NCBI GenBank assembly: GCA_016719885.1
Contig: JADJYF010000019.1
Span: 93,297-157,296, forward strand
Source of the DNA: Pseudomonadota bacterium
GTDB taxonomy: Bacteria > Pseudomonadota > Gammaproteobacteria > Ga0077536
DNA length: 64,000 nucleotides
Direction of reading: 5' to 3'
Below are positions 25,536 through 34,473 of the stretch, piece after piece. The position numbers and the translations under genes are program-made. Numbering within the stretch: the first letter of the stretch is position 1; every line of letters begins with the position of its first letter. The notes under the pieces were generated by a model. That model ran no database searches and was not told the DNA's origin. It saw only the letters and a list, made by a program, of their open reading frames with translations.

Positions 25536-25617
25536 GTGCGAATGAATTCGCACCTACAGGCGATGCCGACCAATCAATCCTTATCGACCCTGGATGTGCG
25601 ATTCCAATCGCGCATCC
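25536..25617. repeat. REP-like element (copy 7) plus a second hairpin
   Basis: A perfect plus-strand copy GTGCGAATGAATTCGCAC with CCTACA tail lies at 25536-25558. At 25592-25617 is another palindrome, GGATGTGCGATT, CC, AATCGCGCATCC, with one G-T pair in 12. Both are in the gap between the convergent P450 and hmgA genes and could serve as transcription stops. Confidence 0.65.
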
Positions 25618-25619
25618 GA

Positions 25620-26911
25620 TCAAACGCCGCTGAACTTGCGCTCCAGCCCCCGCCAACATCCCGCGTAATCGTCTTGCAGGGTCGGCGTGTTCAGCGCCCA
25701 GGCCGTCAGCTTGAACACGTAGCGGCTTTCGAACATGAAGGCCATGGTGTGTTGCTGTTTCACCGGCGCGAGGTCGGCCTTGGATGCCGCCTCGAACACG
25801 CCCGCTTCCGGCCCATGGGGCACGAAGGCGTTGTGCAAGCTCATGCCGCCCGGTTCGAAGCCGGCCTTCTTGGCATCGTACTGGCCGTGGATGAGGCCCA
25901 TGAATTCGCTCATCACGTTGCGGTGGAACCACGGCGGACGGAAGGTGTTCTCCGCCACCATCCAGCGCGGCGGGAAGATCACGAAATCGAGATTGGCCAC
26001 GCCGGCGCCGGCGACGGTGAAGTGAGCACCGTGAATATCGACGGGTCGGGGTGATCGTAGGTGACGGTGTTCATGGCATTGAAGCGCGCGAGCTCGTACT
26101 TGAACGGCACCGCCGTGCCGACCCACGCCACCACGTCCAAAGGACAGTGCCCGAGCGCGGTGCTGAACATGCGGCCCTGGAACTTGGTGACGAGTTCGCA
26201 GGCCGCGTCGTCATCGCTGAAGTGCGCGACCGGCGTCATGAAGTCGCGGCCGTTCGCATAGCCGTCCGAACCTACCGGCCCGCGTTCGGCGAGGCGCAGG
26301 TAAGGACCGTAGTTCTCGCACACGTAACCGCGCGCAGGCCCGTCGACGAGGTCGACCTTGAACTTCATGCCGCGCGGCACCAGCGCGATTTCGCCCGGCG
26401 CCACGTCGAGCAGGCCGCACTCGGTGGCGAGCCGCAGCGCACCGCTCTGCGGCACCAGCAGCAGCTCACCGTCGCTGTTCTGGAAGTAGCGCCGTGCCAT
26501 GTCGCGGTTGGCGCTGTACAGATGCACGCCGACGCCGGCCTGGGTGTGGCAATCGCCATTGGTGGCGACGGTCACGAGCCCATCGACGAAGTCATGGGGT
26601 GTGCCGCGCGGCGGCTGTGGGTCCCAGCGCAAGGCCGTCGGTGGGGTCAAGCCTTCGTCACAGGGTGCGGTGCGCAGACCGTCGTGCGCCAAAGGCCGCG
26701 GCTGGCCCTGCAGCACCGAGGGCCGGATGCGATAGAACCAGGTGCGACGGTTTTCAGCGCGCGGCGCGGTGAAGGCGGTATAGGTGAACTTCTCGGCGTA
26801 CAGGCCGAGCGGCGGCTTCTGCGGCGAGAACTGCCCGCGCGGCAGTGCGCCGGGCAGGGCCTCGCTTTCGAACTCGTTGCCAAAGCCGTTGAGGTAGGAA
26901 AGTTCGTGCAT
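25620..26911 (-). pseudogene. hmgA: Homogentisate 1,2-dioxygenase, frameshifted
   Basis: This enzyme opens the ring of homogentisate to maleylacetoacetate in tyrosine/phenylalanine breakdown, with a mononuclear Fe(II). The N-terminal frame starts at ATG 26911 (MHELSYLNGFGNEFESEALP) and runs through HPDPSIFTVLTSPS; the rest (VANLDFVIFPPRWMVAENTF, HRNVMSEFMGL) is in another frame from about 26005 to the stop at 25620. One missing base in the GCCGGCGCCGGCG run near 26000-26012 explains the break. With that base the product would be 430 residues, the family length, with the C-terminal His/Glu iron-ligand region intact. A consensus error is likely. No hmgB/hmgC (maleylacetoacetate isomerase, fumarylacetoacetase) gene is in the window. 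Confidence 0.87.
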
Positions 26912-27021
26912 GGTGGTCGCTCGCTGCTGGCGCGACGGGACGCGCGCGCTCGCGGCTATTATAGGCAGCGTGCGCGGCGACCCGCGTCGGGCCGTCGTTC
27001 GTCATCCGGAGAAATTCGTCC

Positions 27022-28131
27022 ATGTCCGACACCGACACCGCAGCGAAGTCCGAAGCCGCCGCGCGCGCGCAACTCGCCGACGCGCGCACGCCGCTGATCC
27101 GCAATGCCTGGTACGTGGTGGCCCTCGCCGAGGAAGTCACGCGTACGCCGCTCGGCCGCGACGTCATGGAAACCTCGTTGGTGCTTTACCGCGGCGAGGA
27201 CGGTCGTGCGGTGGCACTGCAGAACCGCTGCTGTCACCGCTCCTTTCCGCTTGCCCACGGCAGCCTGGAGGGCGACGCCATCCGCTGCGGCTATCACGGC
27301 CTGCTGTATGCGCGCGACGGCCGCTGCATCGACATTCCGATGCAGGACAAGATCCCGCCGCGCCTCGGTCTGCGCGCCTACCCGCTCGTCGAGCGCGGGC
27401 CGCTGCTGTGGGCGTGGTTCGGCGCGCCGGAGGCCGCCGATGCCAGCCTGTTGCCGCACCCCGCATGGTTGGGCGCGCCGCAGTGGGACATGTACATCGG
27501 CTACCTGCCGATTTCCGCCAGCTACGTGCACATGCACGAGAACCTGCTCGATCTCTCGCATCTTTCCTTCCTGCACCCCAAGACCTTCGGCACGCCGGAA
27601 TACGCGCGCGCGCCGGTGGAACTGGCGGTCAAGGGTGACGATATCCAGGTGTGGCGCCGCGTCGAATGCCAGTTGCCCGACATCTACGCCGTGCCGCTGG
27701 CGTGGCAGGGCTGCCGTGCCGAGCGCAGTTCCGGCTCGCGGTTCGTGGCGCCCGGCCTGCACGTCAACACTGGCATCCTGCGCAATCTCGAGCGTCCGGC
27801 CGTGGCCGACGATGAGCTGCCCACCATCCGCGTCGCGCAGCTCATCACGCCCATCGACAAGACTCACCTGCATTACTGGTTCGTCGGTTGCCGCAATTTC
27901 GCGCGCGGCCGCGCCGACATCGACGACTTCATGCGCAGCGCGCAAATCAAGGCCTTCAGCGAAGACCAGTTCGCGATGGAAGCGATCACGCGCATGCACG
28001 CGGTGGACCAGCACGCGCCGCTCGAGGAGATGCACATCCCGACCGACGCCGCCGGGCTCGCCATGCGCCGCGTGCTGCGTGCGCTGGCCAATCGCGAAGC
28101 GCGCGACGGCGCTGGTCTTCACGGCGCATAG
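27022..28131 (+). CDS. Rieske non-heme iron oxygenase, alpha subunit
   Basis: A 369-residue oxygenase. The Rieske 2Fe-2S motif is C-x-H ... C-x2-H: CCHRSF near residue 72 and CGYHGLLY near residue 91. The catalytic domain has ENLLDLSHLSFLH near residue 175 with the two His ligands of the mononuclear iron. This is the layout of phthalate/vanillate (VanA)-type enzymes that hydroxylate or O-demethylate aromatic acids. It starts 110 bases from the divergent hmgA gene and leads a plus-strand run of Rieske oxygenase, acyl-CoA-dehydrogenase-like flavoprotein and LLM oxidoreductase. No ferredoxin reductase partner is nearby. Confidence 0.92.
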   Translation: MSDTDTAAKSEAAARAQLADARTPLIRNAWYVVALAEEVTRTPLGRDVMETSLVLYRGEDGRAVALQNRCCHRSFPLAHGSLEGDAIRCGYHGLLYARDGRCIDIPMQDKIPPRLGLRAYPLVERGPLLWAWFGAPEAADASLLPHPAWLGAPQWDMYIGYLPISASYVHMHENLLDLSHLSFLHPKTFGTPEYARAPVELAVKGDDIQVWRRVECQLPDIYAVPLAWQGCRAERSSGSRFVAPGLHVNTGILRNLERPAVADDELPTIRVAQLITPIDKTHLHYWFVGCRNFARGRADIDDFMRSAQIKAFSEDQFAMEAITRMHAVDQHAPLEEMHIPTDAAGLAMRRVLRALANREARDGAGLHGA

Positions 28132-28181
28132 GCCATACGCTCAGGGCTGAACACGGGTTTCATGCAGGGGAGCATGCATCG

Positions 28182-29360
28182 ATGACGGACAATCCCAAGG
28201 CCGCGCGCGCCGCCACGCGCAGCGCGCTGTTCGGCGGCATAGACGCCGAGCGCGAACGCATGGCGGCCAGCAGCGATGACGACGAGGCGCTCGGCAGTTT
28301 GACGCCGGCGGCGGTGGACGCGCTGGTCGCGTGCGGTGCGCTGCGCATGAAGCTGCCCATGGTGCTGGGCGGTTTCGAAGCCGATCTCGTCACCCAGATG
28401 GAAGTGCTGGAGCGACTGGCGATGATCAATCCCGCCATCGGCTGGTGCGCGATGGTGGGCGCCACCAGTCTCGGCGTGCCCGGCGCCTTCCTGCCCGACA
28501 GCGGCATCGCGCGCATGTTCGCCGACGGCCGCATCCCGCGCGGCGCGATCGTGGTCACGCCGTCGGGCGTCGCCACGCCGGTGGCGGGCGGCTTCAAGGT
28601 GAACGGACGCTGGGGTTTCGCAAGCGGCGTGCGCCACAGTGAATGGGTGGTCGCCATCACGCGCGTCGAGCGCGCGCCGCAGGCGCCGCCCGAAATCTAT
28701 TTCCTGGTGTTTCCAACCAGCGCCTGCGCCATCCAGGACAACTGGCAGGTGCTGGGGCTGAAGGGCACCGGCAGCTGCGATATCGTCGTCGCAGACCTGT
28801 TCGTGCCCGACGACATGGCGTTTGCGGTCGGCGAGGCGCCACGCCGTGGCGGCGCCTTGTATCGCATCGGCCTGCCGGCCTTCGTCGCCTATGAACACGC
28901 CGGCTTCGCGCTCGGCATGGCGCGGCGCGTGCTCGACGACCTGGTCACGCTGATGCGCAACAAGAAGCGCGGCTACGCGCCGGGCGGCAGCAGCATGGTA
29001 GATCGCGGCGCGGTGCAACGCCTGATCGGTCACACCGAGATGCGTCTGCGCGCGGCGCGCGCACTCAACGTCGAAGCCAACGAGGAAGTGTGGGAGACCG
29101 TTGCCGGCGGCCGCGCGCTCACCGCCGAGCAGCAATGCGCGGTGCGCAGCGCCGCGACCTATGCCACCGAGGTCGCGGTGGAAGTGGTCAACGAGGCATT
29201 CCGTTACGCCGGCGCCAGCGCCATCTACGAGCACAGTTTCATGCAGCGCTGCCTGCGCGACCTGACGGTCGCCGCGCAGCACTACATGGTGGCCGACACC
29301 GCCTACGAGCAGCTCGGCCGCGCGCGCCTGGGGCTCGGCGACATCAACCCCATGGGCTGA
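28182..29360 (+). CDS. Acyl-CoA dehydrogenase-fold flavoprotein
   Basis: A 392-residue protein with the acyl-CoA dehydrogenase fold. Typical parts are KLPMVLGGFEADLVTQMEVLERLA, NGRWGFASGVRHSEWVV, WQVLGLKGTGSCDIVVADLFVP and the helical C-terminal domain ending MVADTAYEQLG. The GFASG motif and the lack of an obvious catalytic Glu make it similar to the flavin-dependent monooxygenase branch (HsaA, DszC-like) as much as to true dehydrogenases. ATG 28182 is preceded by AGGGGAGC. It sits 50 bases after the Rieske gene and 15 bases before an LLM gene, so it is likely co-transcribed. Confidence 0.85.
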   Translation: MTDNPKAARAATRSALFGGIDAERERMAASSDDDEALGSLTPAAVDALVACGALRMKLPMVLGGFEADLVTQMEVLERLAMINPAIGWCAMVGATSLGVPGAFLPDSGIARMFADGRIPRGAIVVTPSGVATPVAGGFKVNGRWGFASGVRHSEWVVAITRVERAPQAPPEIYFLVFPTSACAIQDNWQVLGLKGTGSCDIVVADLFVPDDMAFAVGEAPRRGGALYRIGLPAFVAYEHAGFALGMARRVLDDLVTLMRNKKRGYAPGGSSMVDRGAVQRLIGHTEMRLRAARALNVEANEEVWETVAGGRALTAEQQCAVRSAATYATEVAVEVVNEAFRYAGASAIYEHSFMQRCLRDLTVAAQHYMVADTAYEQLGRARLGLGDINPMG

Positions 29361-29375
29361 GGCGAGGGCAGGAAG

Positions 29376-30407
29376 ATGGAATTGTCATTGTTGCTGACCG
29401 GCCTCGGGCTCACCACCGGCGAACTCGTCATGCTCGCGCGCCAGGCCGACACCGCGGGTTTCGCCGGTTTCTACATGGCGGAAGTGCATCGCAGTGGTTT
29501 CGTGCCCTTGACCGCGGTGGCGAGCGCCACGCAGCGCCTGCGCATCGGCCCTTACGTCTTGAATGCCTACGCGCGCAGCCCCTTGATCACCGGCATGTCG
29601 GCCATCGATCTCAACGAGATCAGCGGCGGACGCCTGGTGCTGGGCGTAGGCGGCGGCAATCGCGTCATCAACGAGGTGTGGCAGGGCATTGCCCACCAGC
29701 GCGTGCTGACCAAGATGGGCGACTACGTCGAGATCCTGCGCCGCATGGCGGCCACGCGTGTCGGCGCGCGCGTGGACTTCGACGGCGCGGTGCATCGCTG
29801 TCATTGGTCGCCGGTTGTCGAGCCAGGGCCCAAGCCGTTTCCCATCGTGCTGGCGGCGGTGTTTCCGAGCATGATGAAGATCGCGGCGCGCGTCGCCGAT
29901 GGCATCGGCGGCGGCGCCACGCTCGGCGTCGATTACCTGCGCGAAGTGCTGCGGCCGCAGGCCGCGCGCATGGCGGCCGAGGCCGGGCGCGATCCGGCCA
30001 GCCTGCGCTGGTCGGCGGTCGGTGTGATCGCGATGGACGAGGATCGTGAGCGTGCGCGCGCCGCGGCACGCGCGGCGCTGTGTCATTTCTACGCGCCTTT
30101 GCCGCACCCTTATTACGAACACACCATGCGTGAGCAGGGCTTCGGCGCGGCCGCCGATGCCGCGCTCCTGCACATGCCGAAAGGCAATCTCGCCGCCGCC
30201 ATGGCGGCGATTTCCGATGCCTGCCTCGATACCCTGACCATCGCCGGCACGCCGGCCGAGTGTCGCGCGCGCATCGCGGCCTACGCGGGCGTGGTCGATG
30301 AACTGCTGCTGCTGAACGTCCTGCCGCGCGCGGACGGCCACGCGCTGATGGCTTACCAGGGCCTGATGGGCTTGCCGCGCGCGCTCAGCGCGGCACTTCG
30401 AGCTTGA
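29376..30407 (+). CDS. LLM-class flavin-dependent oxidoreductase
   Basis: A 343-residue TIM-barrel flavoprotein of the luciferase-like family. Family features are GFYMAEVHRSGFVPLTAV at residues ~30-47, NEISGGRLVLGVGGGN near 74-90, and IAARVADGIGGGATL near 168. These proteins use reduced FMN or F420. It is the third gene of the Rieske run and overlaps the 3' end of the convergent Fe(II)/2OG oxygenase gene by 23 bases. Length fits family. Confidence 0.88.
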   Translation: MELSLLLTGLGLTTGELVMLARQADTAGFAGFYMAEVHRSGFVPLTAVASATQRLRIGPYVLNAYARSPLITGMSAIDLNEISGGRLVLGVGGGNRVINEVWQGIAHQRVLTKMGDYVEILRRMAATRVGARVDFDGAVHRCHWSPVVEPGPKPFPIVLAAVFPSMMKIAARVADGIGGGATLGVDYLREVLRPQAARMAAEAGRDPASLRWSAVGVIAMDEDRERARAAARAALCHFYAPLPHPYYEHTMREQGFGAAADAALLHMPKGNLAAAMAAISDACLDTLTIAGTPAECRARIAAYAGVVDELLLLNVLPRADGHALMAYQGLMGLPRALSAALRA

Positions 30408-30900
30408 AGGCAATGGTCACGCGCAGGCCGCCGAAGGCGCGGCTCGGCGGGCGACCGGCATGCTCGATGCGCGAATCGAAGAACAACGCACGGTTGGGCG
30501 CCGGCAGCCACGCGCGCAGCACGTCGTCGCGTTCGTAGAACACCGTCTCGCCTTCCCATTCCCGTCGCCACTCCGGCATCGGGTAGTAGAGCAGGGTGTA
30601 GGTGCCCTCGCGCAGGTCATCCTTGTGCGCCTGCCCGCCCTGGCCGAAGGTATGACCGTTGGCGTACACGCGCACGATGCGCAGCGGTCGCTGCGCGAGG
30701 CCCTCGCACAGTGGTTGCGCGTGGCGCCAGGCCTCGTCGATGAGCGCTTCGCCGTCGAGATCCATTTTCCAGAACGGCAATGAGCCGCCCGGCGTCGAGA
30801 CGTTGCCGAACAGCCAGCATGGCCGTTGCACGAGCGTCCACAGCGCTTCATGCAGGGTGGCCGGCAGCAGCGATGGCAGCAGGCTCGGCATCGCGCTCAT
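30385..30900 (-). CDS. 2-oxoglutarate/Fe(II) oxygenase-like protein
   Basis: A 171-residue protein with the 2OG-Fe(II) dioxygenase ligand set: HKDD (H-x-D) near residue 88, EHAGR near 144 (distal His) and RVTIAFK near 160 (2OG-binding Arg). TYTLLYYPMPEWRREWEGE between them is the usual strand after H-x-D. ATG 30900 overlaps the upstream PKHD-type gene by four bases (ATGA), so translation is coupled. Its 3' end overlaps that of the convergent LLM gene. Substrate unknown; such proteins hydroxylate amino acids or small molecules. Confidence 0.75.
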   Translation of the reverse strand: MSAMPSLLPSLLPATLHEALWTLVQRPCWLFGNVSTPGGSLPFWKMDLDGEALIDEAWRHAQPLCEGLAQRPLRIVRVYANGHTFGQGGQAHKDDLREGTYTLLYYPMPEWRREWEGETVFYERDDVLRAWLPAPNRALFFDSRIEHAGRPPSRAFGGLRVTIAFKLEVPR

Positions 30901-31568
30901 GTCTCGGCCCACATGCGCATGAGCGTGTGGTAGGCGTTGTTGAGCGCCATGAGTTCCGCGCTGTCGCCATGGCGCCCATGCAAGGCGCCCATCGCGCGGT
31001 CCATCTGGTGGAGCAGGCGCCGCTGCTCGGGATCGCGCACCAGGCTCTCCACCCAGGTGATGGCCGCCAGCCGCACGCCGCGCGTCACCGGCGCCACGCG
31101 ATGCAGAAAATACGGCGGGTAGGCCACCAGCGAGCCGGCCGGCAGCTTCACCTGGCGCTCTTCGTTGCCGGTGTTGATCACGAGTTCGCCGCCGTCGTAG
31201 CTGGCCGGGTCGGACAGGAACAAGGTCACCGCGACGTCGGTGCGCATCTGCAGCGGCGTGAGCAGGATGGCGTTGTCGACGTGCTCGCCGTAGGCCATGC
31301 CGGGCTCGTAACGGCTGAACATGGGCGGGAAGGCGCGGCGCGGAAAAGCACAGTGATGGAACAGCGCATTGCGCTTCAAGGCCTCCAGCACCAGGCGCAC
31401 GCCGTCCTGCACCGCCGGGTGTTCCGGCGGCAGCTGCTGGTTGTGTTTGACCGCCGCCGCGAGCCCGTGCGCGGTGTGCTTGCCATCGAGCGGCTCGACA
31501 TTCGCGTACATCGCGTGGAGCGTGGCGACTTCATCGGTGCTCAGCACCTGATCGATGCGCGTCAGCAT
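30897..31568 (-). CDS. PKHD-type Fe(II) hydroxylase (PiuC family)
   Basis: A 223-residue Fe(II)/2OG hydroxylase. It has the H-x-D of YGEHVDNAIL near residue 95, the distal His in YFLHRVAPVTRG near 155 and the Arg after it (RLAAITWVESL). PiuC/YbiX-type members are often iron-regulated and sit near TonB receptors; no receptor is seen here. ATG 31568 gives family length; the longer frame to 32867 runs antisense to DUF2333. The gene is divergent from the DUF2333 gene by 141 bases and overlaps the next 2OG oxygenase gene by four bases. Confidence 0.87.
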   Translation of the reverse strand: MLTRIDQVLSTDEVATLHAMYANVEPLDGKHTAHGLAAAVKHNQQLPPEHPAVQDGVRLVLEALKRNALFHHCAFPRRAFPPMFSRYEPGMAYGEHVDNAILLTPLQMRTDVAVTLFLSDPASYDGGELVINTGNEERQVKLPAGSLVAYPPYFLHRVAPVTRGVRLAAITWVESLVRDPEQRRLLHQMDRAMGALHGRHGDSAELMALNNAYHTLMRMWAET

Positions 31569-31709
31569 GGGGACGATGCCTGGTGGGTTCGCGCGATTAT
31601 GGGCCAGGCCCCAACATCGGACCAGCGCGCGATGAGCGCCGATGATGGCCTCGGCTTGGGTTAGGATGGCGGTCAAGATGATGGCCGGGACGAACGAGGT
31701 GTGTGTGCC

Positions 31710-32738
31710 ATGAATGACGAACAGACCAGCGACATGGATCTTGACCGCGCCAGCAGGCCGCTGCGCAGCGCGGTGATGGCGGCACTCGGCCTGCTGGCGG
31801 TGGTGGTGCTCGCCCTGATGTTCTATTGGGACGACGAGCCCGCGCTGTTCGACGTGCGCGCGGCGGCGCGCAACCATGTGACTTCGGCGGAAGACGCCAA
31901 CATCACCGGCGTCACCACCGTCGCGACCCTGGTGCAGGTGGCCGAAACCCTGCTCGACAAGCGCGGCGGTTATCTTTCCAACGACCGTCTGCCGCCCGGC
32001 GTGCTGATGGACAACATGCCGAACTGGGAATTCGGCGCCTTGACCCAGGTGCGCGATCTCGCCAAGGCCCTGCGCAACGACTTCAGCCGCTCGCAGACCC
32101 AGTCCAGCGAAGACGGCGACCTGTCGGTGGCCGAACCGCAATTCAATTTCGACAATGCCTCGTGGATCCTGCCGTCGACCGAGGGCGAGTACCGCAAGGC
32201 CATCAACGCCCTGCAGCGCTACCTCGACAGGCTGGTCGACGACAACCACGAGGATGCGCAGTTCTACGCGCGCGCCGACAACCTCGCCGACTGGCTGGCG
32301 ATCGTCGAGAAGCGCCTGGGCAGCCTGTCGCAGCGCTTGAGCGCGTCGGTCGGCGTGTCGCGCGTGAACGTGGACCTCGGCGGCGAAGCGAGCGGCGGAC
32401 AATCGAAACCGCGCGCCGCGCAGATGGACATCAAGACGCCGTGGACGCGCCTCGACGACGAGTTCTACGAGGCGCGCGGCGCCACCTGGGCCTTGATCCA
32501 GTTCCTGCGCGCCATCGAAATCGACTGCCGTTCGGTGCTCGAGAAAAAGAACGCGCTGGTCAGCCTGCAGCAGATCATCCGTGAACTGGAGTCGACCCAG
32601 GACACGGTGTGGAGTCCGGTGATCCTGAACGGCACCGGCTTCGGCTTCGTCGCCAATCATTCGCTGGTGATGGCGTCGTTCATTTCGCGCGCCAACGCCG
32701 CGGTCATCGATCTGCGCAACCTGCTGTCCAACGGATGA
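31710..32738 (+). CDS. DUF2333 family membrane-anchored protein
   Basis: A 342-residue protein with one N-terminal membrane anchor (SAVMAALGLLAVVVLALMFYW, residues ~20-40) and a periplasmic-looking helical rest. The pattern NWEFGALTQVRDLAKALRND and FYEARGATWALIQFLRAIE matches the conserved DUF2333 family as I recall it; its function is unknown. It starts at ATG 31710 after CGAGG and is followed after 7 bases by the IpdA-like gene. Whether it works with the CoA-transferase pair or is only a neighbour is not clear. Confidence 0.75.
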   Translation: MNDEQTSDMDLDRASRPLRSAVMAALGLLAVVVLALMFYWDDEPALFDVRAAARNHVTSAEDANITGVTTVATLVQVAETLLDKRGGYLSNDRLPPGVLMDNMPNWEFGALTQVRDLAKALRNDFSRSQTQSSEDGDLSVAEPQFNFDNASWILPSTEGEYRKAINALQRYLDRLVDDNHEDAQFYARADNLADWLAIVEKRLGSLSQRLSASVGVSRVNVDLGGEASGGQSKPRAAQMDIKTPWTRLDDEFYEARGATWALIQFLRAIEIDCRSVLEKKNALVSLQQIIRELESTQDTVWSPVILNGTGFGFVANHSLVMASFISRANAAVIDLRNLLSNG

Positions 32739-32745
32739 TGCCGTG

Positions 32746-33618
32746 ATGGCCGACGGCGCGCGCAGCGAACGCCTGCTCGATGAACAGGCCGCGGTGGCGA
32801 TGCTCGCTGACGGCATGACCATCGCCATCGGCGAGCCGGCGCCGATGGCGATGGTGCGCCATGTCATTCGTCATGGTCTCAAGGATCTCACCGTCATCGC
32901 CAGCGGTCTCACGCTCGACATGCTGGTGGCCGCCGGCTGCGTCAGGAAAGTCATCAGCTATTACGCCGGCGGTGGTTTCGGCGTGCCGGTCGCGCCGGCC
33001 TTCCGGCGCGCGGCCGAGCGCGGCGAAGTGACGGTGTGGGAATGCGAGGAAGGCATACTCACCAGCGGCCTCGAAGCAGCAGGCAAGGGGCTGCCCTTCC
33101 TGCCGTGGCGCGGCGGCGTCGGCACCTCGCTGCCCGAGGTCAATCCCGACCTCAAGATCATTTCAGACCCGATACGCGGCGAAACGCTGTTGGCGGTGCC
33201 GGCCATCCAGCCCGATGTCGCGCTGCTGCATGCCGCCGCCGCCGACGTGTACGGCAATGTGCAGCACCACGGCGGGCCGGGATGGCTGGACCTGTTCCTG
33301 GCGCGCGCCGCCGCGCGCACCCTCGTGCAGGTGGAGAAGATCATTCCCAACGAACAGGTGAGGGCCAATCCCTGGGCCACCACCATCGGCCGCGCGGATG
33401 GCGTGCTGCGCATGCCCTACGGCGCCCATCCCTATTACAGCCGCGGTCACTACCTGACCGACAGCGCGCTGCTCGAGGACTACGTGCGCGCCGCCGAGCG
33501 CGACGGCGGAGCGGATCTCGCGGCTTTCCTCGCCCATTATTGCCGCGAGCCTGCCACACATGCCGATTACCTGGAACGCATCGGCATCAAGCGCCTGCTG
33601 GCCCTGCACGAGTATTGA
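32746..33618 (+). CDS. CoA-transferase family subunit A, IpdA-like
   Basis: A 290-residue class I CoA-transferase subunit. The N-terminus has LADGMTIAIGEPAPMAMVRH and, near residue 100, WECEEGILTSGLEAAGKGLP and FLPWRGGVGTSLPE, which resemble IpdA of steroid catabolism (active Glu region and the G-x-G-S/T-x-P loop). The other usual member of this family is glutaconate CoA-transferase GctA. It is followed 7 bases later by a B subunit. IpdAB hydrolyses a ring-opened CoA ester in cholesterol/bile-acid ring breakdown. No other steroid genes are in view, so this name is tentative. ATG 32746 is preferred to GTG 32743. Confidence 0.8.
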   Translation: MADGARSERLLDEQAAVAMLADGMTIAIGEPAPMAMVRHVIRHGLKDLTVIASGLTLDMLVAAGCVRKVISYYAGGGFGVPVAPAFRRAAERGEVTVWECEEGILTSGLEAAGKGLPFLPWRGGVGTSLPEVNPDLKIISDPIRGETLLAVPAIQPDVALLHAAAADVYGNVQHHGGPGWLDLFLARAAARTLVQVEKIIPNEQVRANPWATTIGRADGVLRMPYGAHPYYSRGHYLTDSALLEDYVRAAERDGGADLAAFLAHYCREPATHADYLERIGIKRLLALHEY

Positions 33619-33625
33619 GGCACGC

Positions 33626-34417
33626 ATGAACGACCAGTGCAGCGTGTCGGAACTGCTCGCGTGCTTCCTGGCGCGCGATCTCAACGATGGCGAAGAACTG
33701 CAGGTGGGCGTGGCGCTGCCCATTCCCGAAGCGGCGGTGCGTCTCGCCCATCTCATGCACGGGCCGAACATGGAGCTGGTGTTCCTCGGCGCGCGCATGA
33801 ACGTGCATCACCTCGAGCGCGTGCCCTTGCCGGCTTTCGGCTGGGACAATCGCGTGGTGCGCTGGACCGAATCGTTCAGCGATCGCGGTCATCGCTTCGA
33901 CCAGGTCAAGGACTGGCATCGCCGCGTGTTCTTCATCGGCGGTATCCAGGTCGATCCTTTCGGCAACACCAACTTGATAGGCGTCGGCCAGGATTACCAG
34001 CGTTTGAAATTTCGCGGCCCGGGCTCGGTCGGCACGCCGACGCTCACCACCCATGTCGGGCGTTACTACATCGTGCTGAACAGCCACAGCCCGCGCATCT
34101 TCGTGCCGAAGTGCGACTTCGTGAGCACCGTGGGCTGGGGACAGGGCGGCGCTGATGCGCGCTCGCGGCTCGGGCTGCCGGGCGGCGGACCGAAATATTG
34201 CGTGACGCCGCTATGCATCATGGATTTCACCGAAGACGAAAAGCGCCTGCGCCTGCGCTCGCTGCACCCCGGCGTGAGCGTCGAACAAGTGCAGCGCCAG
34301 ACCGGCTTTCCGCTCGTCATCCCCGACGAAGTGCCGACCACGGCCTTGCCGAGCGCCGCTGAGATCGAGGTCCTGCGTACGCGGGTGGATAGTGTCGGCG
34401 CCTTGCGCCAGGCGTAA
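33626..34417 (+). CDS. CoA-transferase family subunit B, IpdB-like
   Basis: A 263-residue partner subunit. It has FFIGGIQVDPFGNTNLIGVG near residue 110, FRGPGSVGTPTLTTHVGR, and LRSLHPGVSVEQVQRQTGF near residue 215, the family's C-terminal motif. It lacks the Glu-containing S-E-N motif expected of classical CoA-transferase beta subunits as far as I can see, in line with IpdB-type hydrolases. It is in the same operon as the A subunit and ends in the rho-independent terminator at 34416-34446. Confidence 0.8.
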   Translation: MNDQCSVSELLACFLARDLNDGEELQVGVALPIPEAAVRLAHLMHGPNMELVFLGARMNVHHLERVPLPAFGWDNRVVRWTESFSDRGHRFDQVKDWHRRVFFIGGIQVDPFGNTNLIGVGQDYQRLKFRGPGSVGTPTLTTHVGRYYIVLNSHSPRIFVPKCDFVSTVGWGQGGADARSRLGLPGGGPKYCVTPLCIMDFTEDEKRLRLRSLHPGVSVEQVQRQTGFPLVIPDEVPTTALPSAAEIEVLRTRVDSVGALRQA

Positions 34418-34446
34418 AAAAAGCCGGGCCCTCGCGGGCCCGGCTT
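34416..34446 (-). terminator. Intrinsic terminator between ipdB-like gene and outer-membrane protein gene
   Basis: Stem GCCGGGCCC / GGGCCCGGC (34423-34431 and 34436-34444), loop TCGC, two A-T pairs outside. On the minus strand it is followed by a run of seven T, the classic layout for the outer-membrane protein gene; a shorter TT on the plus side means it may also stop the IpdB-like operon. Confidence 0.85.
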
Positions 34447-34473
34447 CGGTGCTGCGTTACGCAGCGATTCGAC

